NCBI GenBank assembly: GCA_030603065.1
Contig: JAUVYN010000007.1
Coordinates: forward strand, 1-64,000
Direction: 5' to 3'
From: Pseudomonas sp.
Lineage (GTDB): Bacteria > Pseudomonadota > Gammaproteobacteria > Pseudomonadales > Pseudomonadaceae
DNA: 64,000 nt
Each line of letters starts with the position of its first letter. The first letter of the stretch is position 1. A program made the position numbers and the translations under genes. The notes beneath the pieces were generated by a model. The model was given only the letters and a program-made list of their open reading frames with translations, did not search any database and was not told where the DNA came from. Positions 6,681-15,001 of the stretch are shown here, piece after piece.

Positions 6681-8801
6681 TTAAAACGTGAGCGTCACGC
6701 CGCCGATGACAGTGCGTGGTGCACCGGGGCGAATGCCTTCCTGAATGTCCACGATATACAGCTTATCGGTCAGATTGCGTCCTTGCAGCCAAAGAGTGGT
6801 GTCCAGTTCCATCGGCAGCTTGTAGCTGGCGCGGGCTGACCATAGCGTCCGGCCCGGCACGCGACCGGCGTCATCTTCGCTGCCCGTCACATCTAGCGCC
6901 CGGGTATTTTCGATGTCGGAGTAGAACTCGCCGAAATGGCTGGCGGTCACGCTCAGGTGCCAGCCGCTGGTGTGTTCGGCGCCAAGCGTCAGACTCGCTG
7001 CCCGATTGGGCACTTCGGGTACCTGATTGCCGTCAAGGGGGCCGTTGATGAAGCGCGCCTGGGTATAGTTGGCAGCGAGTTCCGCGAACAGATTGATCGG
7101 AGAGCTGTGGAAGGCATCCGAATCGAATCGTGCGCCAAGATCCAGCCCGTACACCCTGGAATCGGCCGCGTTGACAAAAAGTGCATCGCCAAAGCTGTCC
7201 ACGCTGTTGCGGATGAGGGTGTCCTTTATGCGGTTATGGAACAGCGCCGCGTCGATACTCACGCCGCGCAGGGCGTGGCTTCTCACACCGATCTGGCTGT
7301 TGATGCCGGTCTCCGGGGTAAGCGGAAAGTCGTCGGTACGCGCTGAGGCAGGGGCGTATCCCCGATGGAGGCCGGCGTAAAGCTCGGTGGCGCCGAAACC
7401 GCCGTACACCAGGCTTACACCGGGCAGCCAGAGGGAATGACTATCCTTCTCGCTGACACCTTCTGCCGAACTGCCTGGACGGAAGTTGGTTTTCTTGTGT
7501 TGGCGATAGGTTTCATAGCGCAGCCCGGGCGTGATTGCCCAGTCGCCGAGGGTCAGGGTGTTCTGCACGAATCCGGAGACTGCCTCGGCATCGTAGGTCA
7601 CCAGGCGCCCATCACGGGTATAACCATCCACATTGCGTTGCGCATAGGTATTACCGCGGTTGCTTTCCTTGAGCACCTCACCTGGTCGACCAACGGGACG
7701 GCGGTCGGCGAAGCGATGATCTTCGTAGCGCAGGCCGGCCTGCAGGCGGTGATTCAGGCCCAGAGCCTCGATATTGCGGATGTCGATTCTGCTATCGGCG
7801 CCCAGGGTGTCATAGCGCCGATCACGCCCCTCCATGATGCCGCCCTCGGTCGGTGCCGTGCCTCGTGTCTGGAAGCGGGGCCGGTCCAGCTCCGTCGAGA
7901 ACACCTTGCTGGACAGGCGCACGTTCTCGCTGATCTGGAAGTTGTGGGTCAGGTCATATTTGTAGTAATCGACCGAGATATTGTTGAACTCGCGGCCCTC
8001 ATCGAGGCGCTTTTTGCTGCGCGGAGCGGTGCTGTACTGCTCCAGCGACAGGTTGCTTTCATCGTAACCCTGACTACGTTCGCGAAAATAGGTTGCCGAT
8101 GCAGCGAGCTGGTGGCGAGCATCCACTTGCCACTGCAGTCCGGCGTGAAAATCGTCGAACTCGTGCTTCTCCACATCGAAGGTCCCGTCCGCCTTCTGCC
8201 CGGTGTAGGCAAAGACCATGCCCAGCGTGCCTTCGGTGCGACGGTGCATGAGGTGGCGCTGGCGGGTGTTCTGGTCGCCGATTGCCAGTTCGGCACGGGT
8301 CTCCGGACGGGCGCTGGGCTTCAGGTTGCGGAAGTTGACGATACCGTGATTGTTCAGCGGCCCGTGGATGATCTGGCCGGCACCCTTGAGCACTTCGATC
8401 CGGTCGAGACGCTGGATGGGGGGAGTGTAGTGCGCACCGGAGTCCAGGTACGCGCTGTTGTTGATCGGCGTACCGTCTTCCAGCAGGAGCACCTTGCGCG
8501 AGCGGCGCGGCGGCGCGCCGCGAATGCCGATCCCCGAGCGCAGCCCCAGCAGGTCGTCGTCGATGGTGCGCACACCCGGCACGAAGTCGAGTGCGTCATG
8601 CAAGGTATAGGGCTTGTAGCTCTCCAGTGTCTCGCTGCCGAGGATGTTGGCTGCCCCCGGCATTCCCCGCACGTCGGTATCGACCAGGGCCCGGATGTCC
8701 ATCGCTGGAAGTTGAAAAGCATCGTTTGCCGCACTTATTGCAGGCCAGCAGAACAGCGCGGTGAGCTTTATGGCGCGGGAAAGGGGAGTAAGGGTAGGCA
8801 T
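6681..8801 (-). CDS. TonB-dependent outer-membrane receptor, FecA-like
   Basis: Ligand-gated outer-membrane transporter driven by TonB, probably for an iron chelate, 706 aa. The start at 8801 follows AAGGA at good spacing and gives a Sec signal peptide (RAIKLTALFCWPAISAA). The plug is at about residues 40-160 (LESYKPYTLHDALDFVPGVR, IRGAPPRRSRKVLLLEDGTP, RLDRIEVLKGAGQIIHGP). The rest is the beta-barrel, ending in a terminal Phe (TVIGGVTLTF) with the usual LWLQGRNLTDKLY segment. There is no N-terminal signalling domain and no adjacent sigma/anti-sigma or siderophore genes. I saw no Fur box upstream. The plug resembles FecA/ferric-citrate type receptors, but the substrate is not proven. Confidence 0.88.
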   Translation of the reverse strand: MPTLTPLSRAIKLTALFCWPAISAANDAFQLPAMDIRALVDTDVRGMPGAANILGSETLESYKPYTLHDALDFVPGVRTIDDDLLGLRSGIGIRGAPPRRSRKVLLLEDGTPINNSAYLDSGAHYTPPIQRLDRIEVLKGAGQIIHGPLNNHGIVNFRNLKPSARPETRAELAIGDQNTRQRHLMHRRTEGTLGMVFAYTGQKADGTFDVEKHEFDDFHAGLQWQVDARHQLAASATYFRERSQGYDESNLSLEQYSTAPRSKKRLDEGREFNNISVDYYKYDLTHNFQISENVRLSSKVFSTELDRPRFQTRGTAPTEGGIMEGRDRRYDTLGADSRIDIRNIEALGLNHRLQAGLRYEDHRFADRRPVGRPGEVLKESNRGNTYAQRNVDGYTRDGRLVTYDAEAVSGFVQNTLTLGDWAITPGLRYETYRQHKKTNFRPGSSAEGVSEKDSHSLWLPGVSLVYGGFGATELYAGLHRGYAPASARTDDFPLTPETGINSQIGVRSHALRGVSIDAALFHNRIKDTLIRNSVDSFGDALFVNAADSRVYGLDLGARFDSDAFHSSPINLFAELAANYTQARFINGPLDGNQVPEVPNRAASLTLGAEHTSGWHLSVTASHFGEFYSDIENTRALDVTGSEDDAGRVPGRTLWSARASYKLPMELDTTLWLQGRNLTDKLYIVDIQEGIRPGAPRTVIGGVTLTF

Positions 8802-8925
8802 GGATGGTCCTTGCATTGGCTCTGGTTGTTGTGAAGTCAATGCTGGCCAATCACGCGGCTTGCGAGTATTGCCCGGCGGGCCCCTTGGCGGGCTGCTTTG
8901 GTTGTTCTACCAGTGGCGAGCGCGT

Positions 8926-8940
8926 CGGGAAGATTTCCCG
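8926..8940. promoter_or_regulatory. Short palindrome upstream of the TonB-receptor gene
   Basis: CGGGAAGATTTCCCG is a 6-3-6 inverted repeat about 125 bases upstream of the receptor start. It is followed by a related sequence, GGGGAACCCG. It could be a regulator binding site, but I do not recognise the family and chance is possible. Confidence 0.25.
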
Positions 8941-9050
8941 AAATGGGGAACCCGTATCGTCAAACCGTCATCAGAATGTGAGAGGTTGGGCGCGGGCTGT
9001 CGCCCTGGCTGGAATCTTCCATCAATGGGGAGTTTTTGGGATCGCATCAC

Positions 9051-9079
9051 TTGACCCTGGGCTCGCTTGGTTTTATGGT
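9051..9079 (+). promoter_or_regulatory. Candidate sigma-70 promoter for speC
   Basis: TTGACC (9051-9056) and TATGGT (9074-9079) are spaced by 17 bases. The start site would be near 9086, giving speC an unusually long leader of about 310 bases. Confidence 0.45.
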
Positions 9080-9396
9080 TCGCCCCGAACGTTGAGGCTG
9101 GCACGATCCATACGGCTCAAGTACTGACGACGAGACAGCAAGACCCGGCAGATACCGCGGACTTATTGCTTTCGGCGCACGCCTTGGGAAGTAGGCGAAC
9201 CAAAGTGGGGATACTGATCAGACGTTCGCACCCCTCGGGTTGTGTGTTGGCCTTACATGTTCGGAGCGCTTCCGTCGGAAAGCGTCGTCCTGCCGTCCGC
9301 CATTTGGCGGCGTCAGCGCTCGCTTGTCTGCCCTGCATCTGATCAGCATGTCCTCACGCGGCCCGAAACCAGAACACTTGCTTTGGAGCCGACGCC

Positions 9397-10560
9397 ATGT
9401 CCATCAAACTCGAAGATTACTTCGACAAGGAAACCTTCGCTCGCATCAAGGATCGAGCGGACCAGCACGAAACGCCCTTTCTGGTGGTTGACCTGAAGAC
9501 CATCGACCGGGCCTACGACGATCTGGTAGAAGGCTTCCCCTTCGCCAAGATCTACTACGCGGTCAAGGCCAACCCGGCCAACGAAGTGCTGAGCCTGCTG
9601 AAGAACAAGGGGTCCAACTTCGACATCGCGTCTATCTACGAACTGGAAAAGGTGCTGGCGCTGGGCGTCAAGCCCGAGCAGATCAGCTTCGGCAACACCA
9701 TCAAGAAGTCCAAGCACATCCGCGCCTTCTATGAGAAGGGCGTGCGCCTGTACGCCACCGACTCCGAGGCGGACCTGCGCAATATCGCCAAGGCGGCCCC
9801 GGGCTCGAAGATCTATGTCCGCATTCTGACCGAAGGCTCGACCACCGCCGACTGGCCGCTGTCGCGCAAGTTTGGCTGCCAGACCGACATGGCCATGGAT
9901 CTGCTGGTGCTGGCCAAGGAGCTGGGGCTAGAGCCCTACGGCATTTCCTTCCACGTGGGGTCGCAGCAGCGCGACATCGGTGCCTGGGATGCGGCCATCG
10001 CCAAGGTCAAGGTGATCTTCGAGCGTCTGAAGGAAGAGGATGGCATCACCCTGAAGATGATCAATATGGGCGGCGGCTTCCCGGCCAACTACCTGACCAA
10101 GACCAACACGCTGCAGACCTACGCCGAGGAAATTACCCGCTTCCTGCACGAGGATTTTGGCGACGAACTGCCCGAGATCATTCTGGAGCCGGGCCGTTCG
10201 CTGATCGCCAACGCGGGCATTCTGGTCAGCGAAGTGGTGCTGGTCTCGCGCAAGTCGCACACCGCGCTGGAGCGCTGGGTGTTCACCGACGTGGGCAAGT
10301 TCTCCGGCCTGATCGAAACCATGGACGAGTCCATCAAGTTCCCGATCTATGTCGAGAAGAAGGGCGAGGTGGAAGAGGCCGTGATCGCCGGCCCGACATG
10401 TGACAGCGCCGATATCATGTACGAGAACTACAAGTACGGCCTGCCGCTCAACCTGGCCATCGGCGACCGCATGTACTGGTTGTCCACCGGTGCCTACACC
10501 ACCAGCTACAGCGCCATCGAGTTCAATGGCTTCCCACCGCTGGAGGCGTTTTACGTCTGA
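9397..10560 (+). CDS. speC: Ornithine decarboxylase (fold III, alanine-racemase type)
   Basis: PLP-dependent decarboxylase making putrescine from ornithine, cytosolic, 387 aa, the length of the Pseudomonas enzyme. Lys57 in YYAVKANP binds PLP, EPGRSLIA supplies the phosphate-binding and Arg contacts, and Cys335 in GPTCDSAD is the conserved active-site cysteine contributed across the dimer. The N terminus (MSIKLEDYFDKETFARIK) matches Pseudomonas SpeC. GGAG lies eight bases upstream of the ATG. Broad-specificity lysine/ornithine enzymes belong to the same family, so some lysine activity cannot be ruled out. The gene stands alone and ends in a strong terminator. Confidence 0.92.
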   Translation: MSIKLEDYFDKETFARIKDRADQHETPFLVVDLKTIDRAYDDLVEGFPFAKIYYAVKANPANEVLSLLKNKGSNFDIASIYELEKVLALGVKPEQISFGNTIKKSKHIRAFYEKGVRLYATDSEADLRNIAKAAPGSKIYVRILTEGSTTADWPLSRKFGCQTDMAMDLLVLAKELGLEPYGISFHVGSQQRDIGAWDAAIAKVKVIFERLKEEDGITLKMINMGGGFPANYLTKTNTLQTYAEEITRFLHEDFGDELPEIILEPGRSLIANAGILVSEVVLVSRKSHTALERWVFTDVGKFSGLIETMDESIKFPIYVEKKGEVEEAVIAGPTCDSADIMYENYKYGLPLNLAIGDRMYWLSTGAYTTSYSAIEFNGFPPLEAFYV

Positions 10561-10576
10561 GTCTGGGGGCTGAACA

Positions 10577-10612
10577 AAAAGGCCCGCCTCTGTCACCAGG
10601 GGCGGGCCTTTT
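10577..10612. terminator. Bidirectional terminator between speC and the SDR gene
   Basis: The arms AAAAGGCCCGCC (10577-10588) and GGCGGGCCTTTT (10601-10612) form a 12-bp stem with A/T runs on both sides, placed between two convergent genes. Confidence 0.9.
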
Positions 10613-10630
10613 CAGTTACAGCGAGGCCGC

Positions 10631-11536
10631 TCAGGCAAACTTCTGAATATTCGCCATCAGCTCTTTCAGCGCTTCGATGTTGTCCTTCGGATGCACGGCG
10701 CCTTCGAAGCTGCACAGCTTGTCGAAGTTGGCCGCGACGTCTTCCGGCGTGAAGCCTTCATCAGGGTTGAAGCCGATGCCCAGCGAGCGCTCCCAGCGCA
10801 CCTTGCCCATCCAGCCGCCACCGACTTCGAACAGGCTACCGGTTTCCTGGCACTGCTCGGAGCAAAGGTAGGCTACCAGCGGGCTGACCAGTTCGGGCTT
10901 GAGCTTGTCGAAGGCGCCGGGCGGGAACAGGCCTTCGGTCATGCGCGTACCGCCGGTAGGGGCAATGGCATTGACGAAAATGTTGTTCTTGCGGCCCTCG
11001 ATGGCGAGGGTGCGGGTGAAGCCGTACAGGCCCAGCTTGGCCATGCCGTAGTTGGCCTGACCGAAGTTGCCATAGATGCCCGAGGTGGACGAAGTGAAAA
11101 TGATGCGACCGAAGTTGTTTTCCTTCATGTGTGCCCAGGCGGCCTTGGTGGTCTTGTAGGCGCCCTCGACGTGGACCTTGTAGATCAGGTCCCAGTCTTC
11201 GTCGGTCATCTTGGGGAAGCTCTTGTCGCGCAGGATGCCAGCGTTGTTGACGAGGACGTCCACGCGGCCGAAGTTGTCCATGGCGCATTCGACGATGCGG
11301 TCACCGTTGATCACGTTGTCCGGGTTGGCGATCGCGGTGCCGCCGGCGGCCTTGATTTCTTCGACGACCTTCAAAGCGGCTTCGCTGTTGGCGCCTTCCC
11401 CTTGGGTACTGCCGCCCAGATCGTTAACGATGACCTTGGCGCCATGTTTGGCGAACAGCAGGGCGTGGGCACGGCCGATACCGCCGCCAGCGCCGGTGAC
11501 GATGACGACCTTGTCGTCAAAACGGATGTCGCTCAT
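10631..11536 (-). CDS. SDR dehydrogenase, MFE-2/(R)-3-hydroxyacyl-CoA dehydrogenase type
   Basis: NAD(P)-dependent short-chain dehydrogenase, 301 aa. The start at 11536 follows AGGAG at good spacing. The cofactor motif TGAGGGIG is at 14-21, NNAG at 97-100, and the catalytic Ser150-Tyr163-x3-Lys167 (TSSTSG, NYGMAK) is complete. The longer C-terminal part (FEVGGGWMGKVRWERSLGIGF) resembles the dehydrogenase unit of peroxisomal multifunctional enzyme 2 and its bacterial relatives, which act on (R)-3-hydroxyacyl-CoA. That fits the nearby thiolase and acyl-CoA ligase. The exact chain-length specificity cannot be read from sequence. FabG is less likely because of the extension. Confidence 0.87.
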   Translation of the reverse strand: MSDIRFDDKVVIVTGAGGGIGRAHALLFAKHGAKVIVNDLGGSTQGEGANSEAALKVVEEIKAAGGTAIANPDNVINGDRIVECAMDNFGRVDVLVNNAGILRDKSFPKMTDEDWDLIYKVHVEGAYKTTKAAWAHMKENNFGRIIFTSSTSGIYGNFGQANYGMAKLGLYGFTRTLAIEGRKNNIFVNAIAPTGGTRMTEGLFPPGAFDKLKPELVSPLVAYLCSEQCQETGSLFEVGGGWMGKVRWERSLGIGFNPDEGFTPEDVAANFDKLCSFEGAVHPKDNIEALKELMANIQKFA

Positions 11537-11614
11537 GGTGATCTCCTGTGATGGATCGCGAAAAATGGGAGCCAGTGTCCACTGCCGGGGGCTGCAGGGC
11601 AAGCGCCGGGAAGG

Positions 11615-11645
11615 TTATGTCCGACCGGTGAATGGTCGGGCATAA
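11615..11645 (-). terminator. Hairpin downstream of the Na/Pi transporter gene
   Basis: The arms 11615-11626 and 11634-11645 pair over 12 positions (one T.G) with a 7-base loop, 17 bases after the transporter stop. There is no clear U-run, so termination may be weak. Confidence 0.5.
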
Positions 11646-11662
11646 ACAACCGTTTGAATCGG

Positions 11663-13399
11663 TTACTTGGCGCCGTAAAGCCGCGTGGCCTTGAGGCGGC
11701 GACCGGAGGCGGACTCGTTGACGTTCAGCACGTGATCGCCGATCCGTTCAAGGCGGTTCAGTACGTCGATGAACACCACGCCAGCGCGAGTGGAGTAGGC
11801 CCCTTTCTCCAGACGGCTGTAATGCTCGTCGCGGAACCTGTCGCGCAGGTCGTCAAGCGCATCTTCCAGCACCAGCGCGTGATCAAGATCGACCTGGCCG
11901 GGCTGCTTGCTGACGTTCTTGTGCATATTGTTAACGGCGTCGCCGAGCGCGTTCATCATCAGGACCATTTCGGCGCGCGCTTCCTCCGGCCAGTCCGTCT
12001 GTGCTTCGTGCATCTTCACCGACAGCTTGGAGATCTGATAATAAATATCCGCTACCCGCTCCAGGTCATTGATCATGGTCTGCATGAAGCGCATGCGCTC
12101 GGTCAGGTCATGCTCCATGTTGGCGCCTTCGCTGATGCGCACCAGGTAGTCGGATATCTCGATTTCCAGCTGATCGGTCGTCTGTTCGAACTTGTGGATG
12201 CGTTCCAGCAGCCGTTCACTTTGCGAACCAGGGTCGAACAGCAACTCGTGAACACTGGCATGCATCTTTTCGATGACGCCGGTGAACTGCTGGATTTCCT
12301 TTTGCGCCTGCTCCACGGCAAGTGTTGGCGAGCTCATGACGCCAGTGCTGATGTAGCGCAAATGGAACTCTTCATCCTTGGCGCCGCGGTCAGGCTGGAT
12401 GTATTCGATGAAGCGCACCAGCCAGGGTACGAAAGCGAACAGAAGTAAAACGTTTATGACATTGAAACTGGTATGGAAAAGTGAGACTGCCAGGGTAGCG
12501 TTGGGCCGTGCCGCCGGATCAGGGCTGAATACCGAAAGCGGATTGTCGGTGAAGAACTGAACGACATGATCGATTATGTTCAGAACAGGATAGATGACCA
12601 GCATCATCCAGATGACGCCGATGATGTTGAAGAAGAAGTGGAACCGGGCCGCCCGCTTGGCATGCACATTGCCGACCAGCGCAGCGAGGTTCGCAGTAAC
12701 GGTGGTACCGACGTTCTCGCCAAGAATCATCGCAGCGGCAATCGGGAAGGAAATCCAGCCCTCGAAGAGCATTACCAGAGTGATCGCGGTGGCAGCCGAG
12801 GACGATTGGGTAAGCAGCGTCAGCAGGGTGCCGATGAAGACGAACAGCAGTAGCGACAGGTAGCCATAGTCAGTGAAGGCATCGAGGAAGGCGAACATCT
12901 CGGGGTTGCTGCGAATGTCCGGCACGGCTCCCTTGATGAACTCCAGGCCGATGAACAGGATCCCGAACCCGACCACGGCTTCGGCGATGTTGCGCAGCCG
13001 GCTGTTACTGGAAAACAGGAACACGAAGAACAGGCCGATCATCGCCACGGCGATCGGGGTGATCTGAAACTTGAAGCCGAACAGCGCGACCAGCCAGGCG
13101 GTGATGGTGGTGCCTATGTTGGCTCCCATTATCACGCCGGTGGACTGCACGAAGGTGAGCAGACCTGCGTTGACGAAGCTCACTGCCATCACCGTGGTTG
13201 TGGTCGACGATTGAGTGATTGCAGTGGTACCGAAGCCGGTCAGTACGCCGGTCAGACGATTGCGGGTCATGCCACCTAAAATCGCCTTGAGCCGATTGCC
13301 GGCCACCTTCTGCAGAGCTTCGCTGAAGATCTTCATGCCGAAGATGAAGATACCCAGCGCACCGACCAGCTGGAGGAAATCGAACAGTGAGTAGTTCAT
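11663..13399 (-). CDS. Na+/phosphate cotransporter family protein with PhoU-like domain
   Basis: Inner-membrane sodium-dependent phosphate transporter of the NptA/YjbB type, 578 aa. Residues about 1-340 carry two inverted halves, each with the family signature: ITQSSTTTTVMAV near residue 60 and LTQSSSAATAITL in the second half, plus GANIGTTITAW and GENVGTTVTANLA. Residues about 370-570 are a helical PhoU-like domain (MHASVHELLF, ERLLERIHKFEQTTDQLEIEI, VLNRLERIGDHVLNVNESA). It may import or export phosphate; YjbB of E. coli is linked to export. It lies alone on the minus strand between the thiolase and SDR genes. Confidence 0.9.
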   Translation of the reverse strand: MNYSLFDFLQLVGALGIFIFGMKIFSEALQKVAGNRLKAILGGMTRNRLTGVLTGFGTTAITQSSTTTTVMAVSFVNAGLLTFVQSTGVIMGANIGTTITAWLVALFGFKFQITPIAVAMIGLFFVFLFSSNSRLRNIAEAVVGFGILFIGLEFIKGAVPDIRSNPEMFAFLDAFTDYGYLSLLLFVFIGTLLTLLTQSSSAATAITLVMLFEGWISFPIAAAMILGENVGTTVTANLAALVGNVHAKRAARFHFFFNIIGVIWMMLVIYPVLNIIDHVVQFFTDNPLSVFSPDPAARPNATLAVSLFHTSFNVINVLLLFAFVPWLVRFIEYIQPDRGAKDEEFHLRYISTGVMSSPTLAVEQAQKEIQQFTGVIEKMHASVHELLFDPGSQSERLLERIHKFEQTTDQLEIEISDYLVRISEGANMEHDLTERMRFMQTMINDLERVADIYYQISKLSVKMHEAQTDWPEEARAEMVLMMNALGDAVNNMHKNVSKQPGQVDLDHALVLEDALDDLRDRFRDEHYSRLEKGAYSTRAGVVFIDVLNRLERIGDHVLNVNESASGRRLKATRLYGAK

Positions 13400-13569
13400 T
13401 GGTCACCGCTTAGGCAGATTGGTCGATCACTACCGCACTCCCGTGGGGCGGGCAACAGCTCGACCTGATGATCGTCAGGATGAAAAGCGCGGGAATTATA
13501 AAGGGAATGTGACAGTTTCGTGGAACTCTTTGCTGCATCATTGCGACGCAGGGCGGCGATAGTCCGAAA

Positions 13570-13594
13570 GGGCGGCGGCTTCCGCTCGCCGCCC
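13570..13594 (-). terminator. Terminator of the thiolase gene
   Basis: GC-rich 8-bp arms (13570-13577 and 13587-13594), followed on the minus strand by TTTCGG, lie just beyond the thiolase stop. Confidence 0.6.
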
Positions 13595-13604
13595 GGGACT
13601 GGGT

Positions 13605-14786
13605 TCAGATCAGCTCGATCGCCACTGCAGTGGCTTCGCCGCCGCCAATGCACAGCGAGGCGACACCGCGCTTGCCACCGGTTTTTTGCAGGGCATTGAT
13701 CAGGGTGATGATGATCCGCGAGCCGGTCGATCCAACGGGGTGGCCCTGTGCGCAGGCGCCGCCATAGATGTTGACACGGGCATGATCCAGCCCGTGTTCG
13801 CGCATCGCAAGCATGGTGACCATGGCGAAGGCTTCGTTGATTTCGAACAGATCAACGTCATCCTTGGTCCAGCCGGTCTTGCCGAACAGATTGGCCATCG
13901 CACCGATCGGCGCCAGGGTGAATTCGCTCGGATCCTGGCTCTGGGTAGCATGGCCGACGATGCGTGCCAGTGGCTTCAGTCCCCGACGGTCGGCTTCGGC
14001 TGCGGTCATCAGCACCAGTGCGCTGGCGCCGTCGGAGATCGAGCTGGCATTGGCTGCGGTGATGCTGCCGTCCTTCTTGAAGGCAGGACGCAGTGTCGGA
14101 ATCTTTTCGATATTGGCGTTGTGCGGCTGCTCGTCGTCCTTGACCACAGTCTCGCCCTTGCGGGTGGTGACGGTAACAGGAACGATCTCGCTATCCAGGC
14201 TACCGTTCTCGATCGCAGCTTGGGCGCGCTTGAGCGATTCGATGGCATAGGCATCCATGTCCTCGCGACTCAGTCCGTGCTTTTCCGCGGTATCCTGGGC
14301 AAACGAGCCCATCAGGCGACCGGTACGGGCATCTTCCAGGCCGTCAAGGAACATGTGGTCCTTGATTTCGCCATGGCCCATGCGCAGCCCACCGCGCGCC
14401 TTTTCCATAAGGTAGGGGGCATTGGACATGCTCTCCATCCCGCCAGCGACCATTACCTGGTTGCTACCAGCCTTGAGCGCGTCATGGGCGAGCATCACAG
14501 CCTTCATGCCCGACCCGCAGAGCTTGTTAATGGTAGTGCAGCCGGCAGCGGCGGGCAGGCCGGCATTCAGTGCAGCCTGTCGGGCCGGGCCCTGCTTGAG
14601 ACCGGCGGGCAGTACGCAGCCCATGATGACTTCCTGTACGTCGGTTGCCTCTATGCCCGCGCGCTGAACTGCCTCGCGAATGGCAATGGCGCCCAGTTCG
14701 ACTGCCGAAACGCTGGAAAGACTGCCCTGGAATCCGCCCATGGGGGTACGCACACCGCTTACTATCACTACGCTGTTGTCCGACAT
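13605..14786 (-). CDS. Acetyl-CoA C-acyltransferase (thiolase)
   Basis: Thiolase, 393 aa, joining or splitting acyl-CoA units in the cytosol. The catalytic set is complete: Cys90 (NKLCGSGMK), His349 (CAQGHPVGSTGSR) and Cys379 (SLCIGGGEA), with NEAFAMV before them. The biosynthetic-type covering loop (MESMSNAPYLMEKARGGLRM) suggests acetoacetyl-CoA thiolase of the AtoB/PhaA class. GAGGAA lies upstream of the start. The gene is divergent from the acyl-CoA ligase, and their intergenic region contains a shared control element, so joint control in fatty-acid or polyketide-like acyl metabolism is likely. Confidence 0.92.
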   Translation of the reverse strand: MSDNSVVIVSGVRTPMGGFQGSLSSVSAVELGAIAIREAVQRAGIEATDVQEVIMGCVLPAGLKQGPARQAALNAGLPAAAGCTTINKLCGSGMKAVMLAHDALKAGSNQVMVAGGMESMSNAPYLMEKARGGLRMGHGEIKDHMFLDGLEDARTGRLMGSFAQDTAEKHGLSREDMDAYAIESLKRAQAAIENGSLDSEIVPVTVTTRKGETVVKDDEQPHNANIEKIPTLRPAFKKDGSITAANASSISDGASALVLMTAAEADRRGLKPLARIVGHATQSQDPSEFTLAPIGAMANLFGKTGWTKDDVDLFEINEAFAMVTMLAMREHGLDHARVNIYGGACAQGHPVGSTGSRIIITLINALQKTGGKRGVASLCIGGGEATAVAIELI

Positions 14787-14847
14787 CGTTGTTCCTCGAA
14801 CATGACTGCTGGGTTATTTTCGGTCATCAACCGACTTTATCGGCGCA

Positions 14848-14853
14848 ATTATA
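14848..14853 (-). promoter_or_regulatory. -10 element of the thiolase promoter
   Basis: A perfect TATAAT on the minus strand, 62 bases upstream of the thiolase start. No good -35 is seen at the right spacing; the conserved TCATACTTTCG element at 14891-14901 lies about 40 bases further upstream, as expected for an activator site. Confidence 0.45.
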
Positions 14854-14890
14854 CCCTTAAAGGCGCTATGTGGCAGGGGTATGATCAGCT

Positions 14891-14936
14891 TCATACTTTC
14901 GAGCGATAGGTGGCCATTCCGGCGCTTGTCTATAGT
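14891..14936 (+). promoter_or_regulatory. Promoter of the acyl-CoA ligase gene with element shared with the DUF1329 promoter
   Basis: TCATACTTTCG (14891-14901), then 20 bases, then GCGCTTGTCTATAGT (14922-14936), whose last six bases look like a -10 box. The same two blocks recur upstream of the DUF1329 gene at 16779-16822 with an 18-base spacer. There is no good -35, which suggests an activator-dependent promoter; the LuxR-type regulator at 18372 is the obvious candidate. Confidence 0.55.
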
Positions 14937-15001
14937 TCGGAACATGACGGACCCACAGATCCGTTCGACCCCAACAATCCCAAGAATAGAAGGTCATGAC
15001 T

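Larger units (their letters stand above)
8802..9396. other. 595-base region without a recognisable gene
   Basis: This gap separates the divergent TonB-receptor and speC genes. Short open frames here have no convincing ribosome sites or recognisable products. It holds a good sigma-70-like promoter reading toward speC (9051-9079), a short palindrome (8926-8940) on the receptor side, and small stem-loops in the presumed speC leader, for example CCGCC/GGCGG at 9297-9310. Confidence 0.6.

Noticed and set aside
7365..8834. 489-codon open frame antisense to the TonB-receptor gene
   Set aside because: The receptor frame has signal peptide, plug and barrel motifs; the antisense frame has none and is a shadow of codon bias.
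9067..9342. Small genes in the gap before speC (for example a 91-codon frame)
   Set aside because: Frames overlap on both strands, lack ribosome sites and show no recognisable product; a promoter and leader explain the region better.
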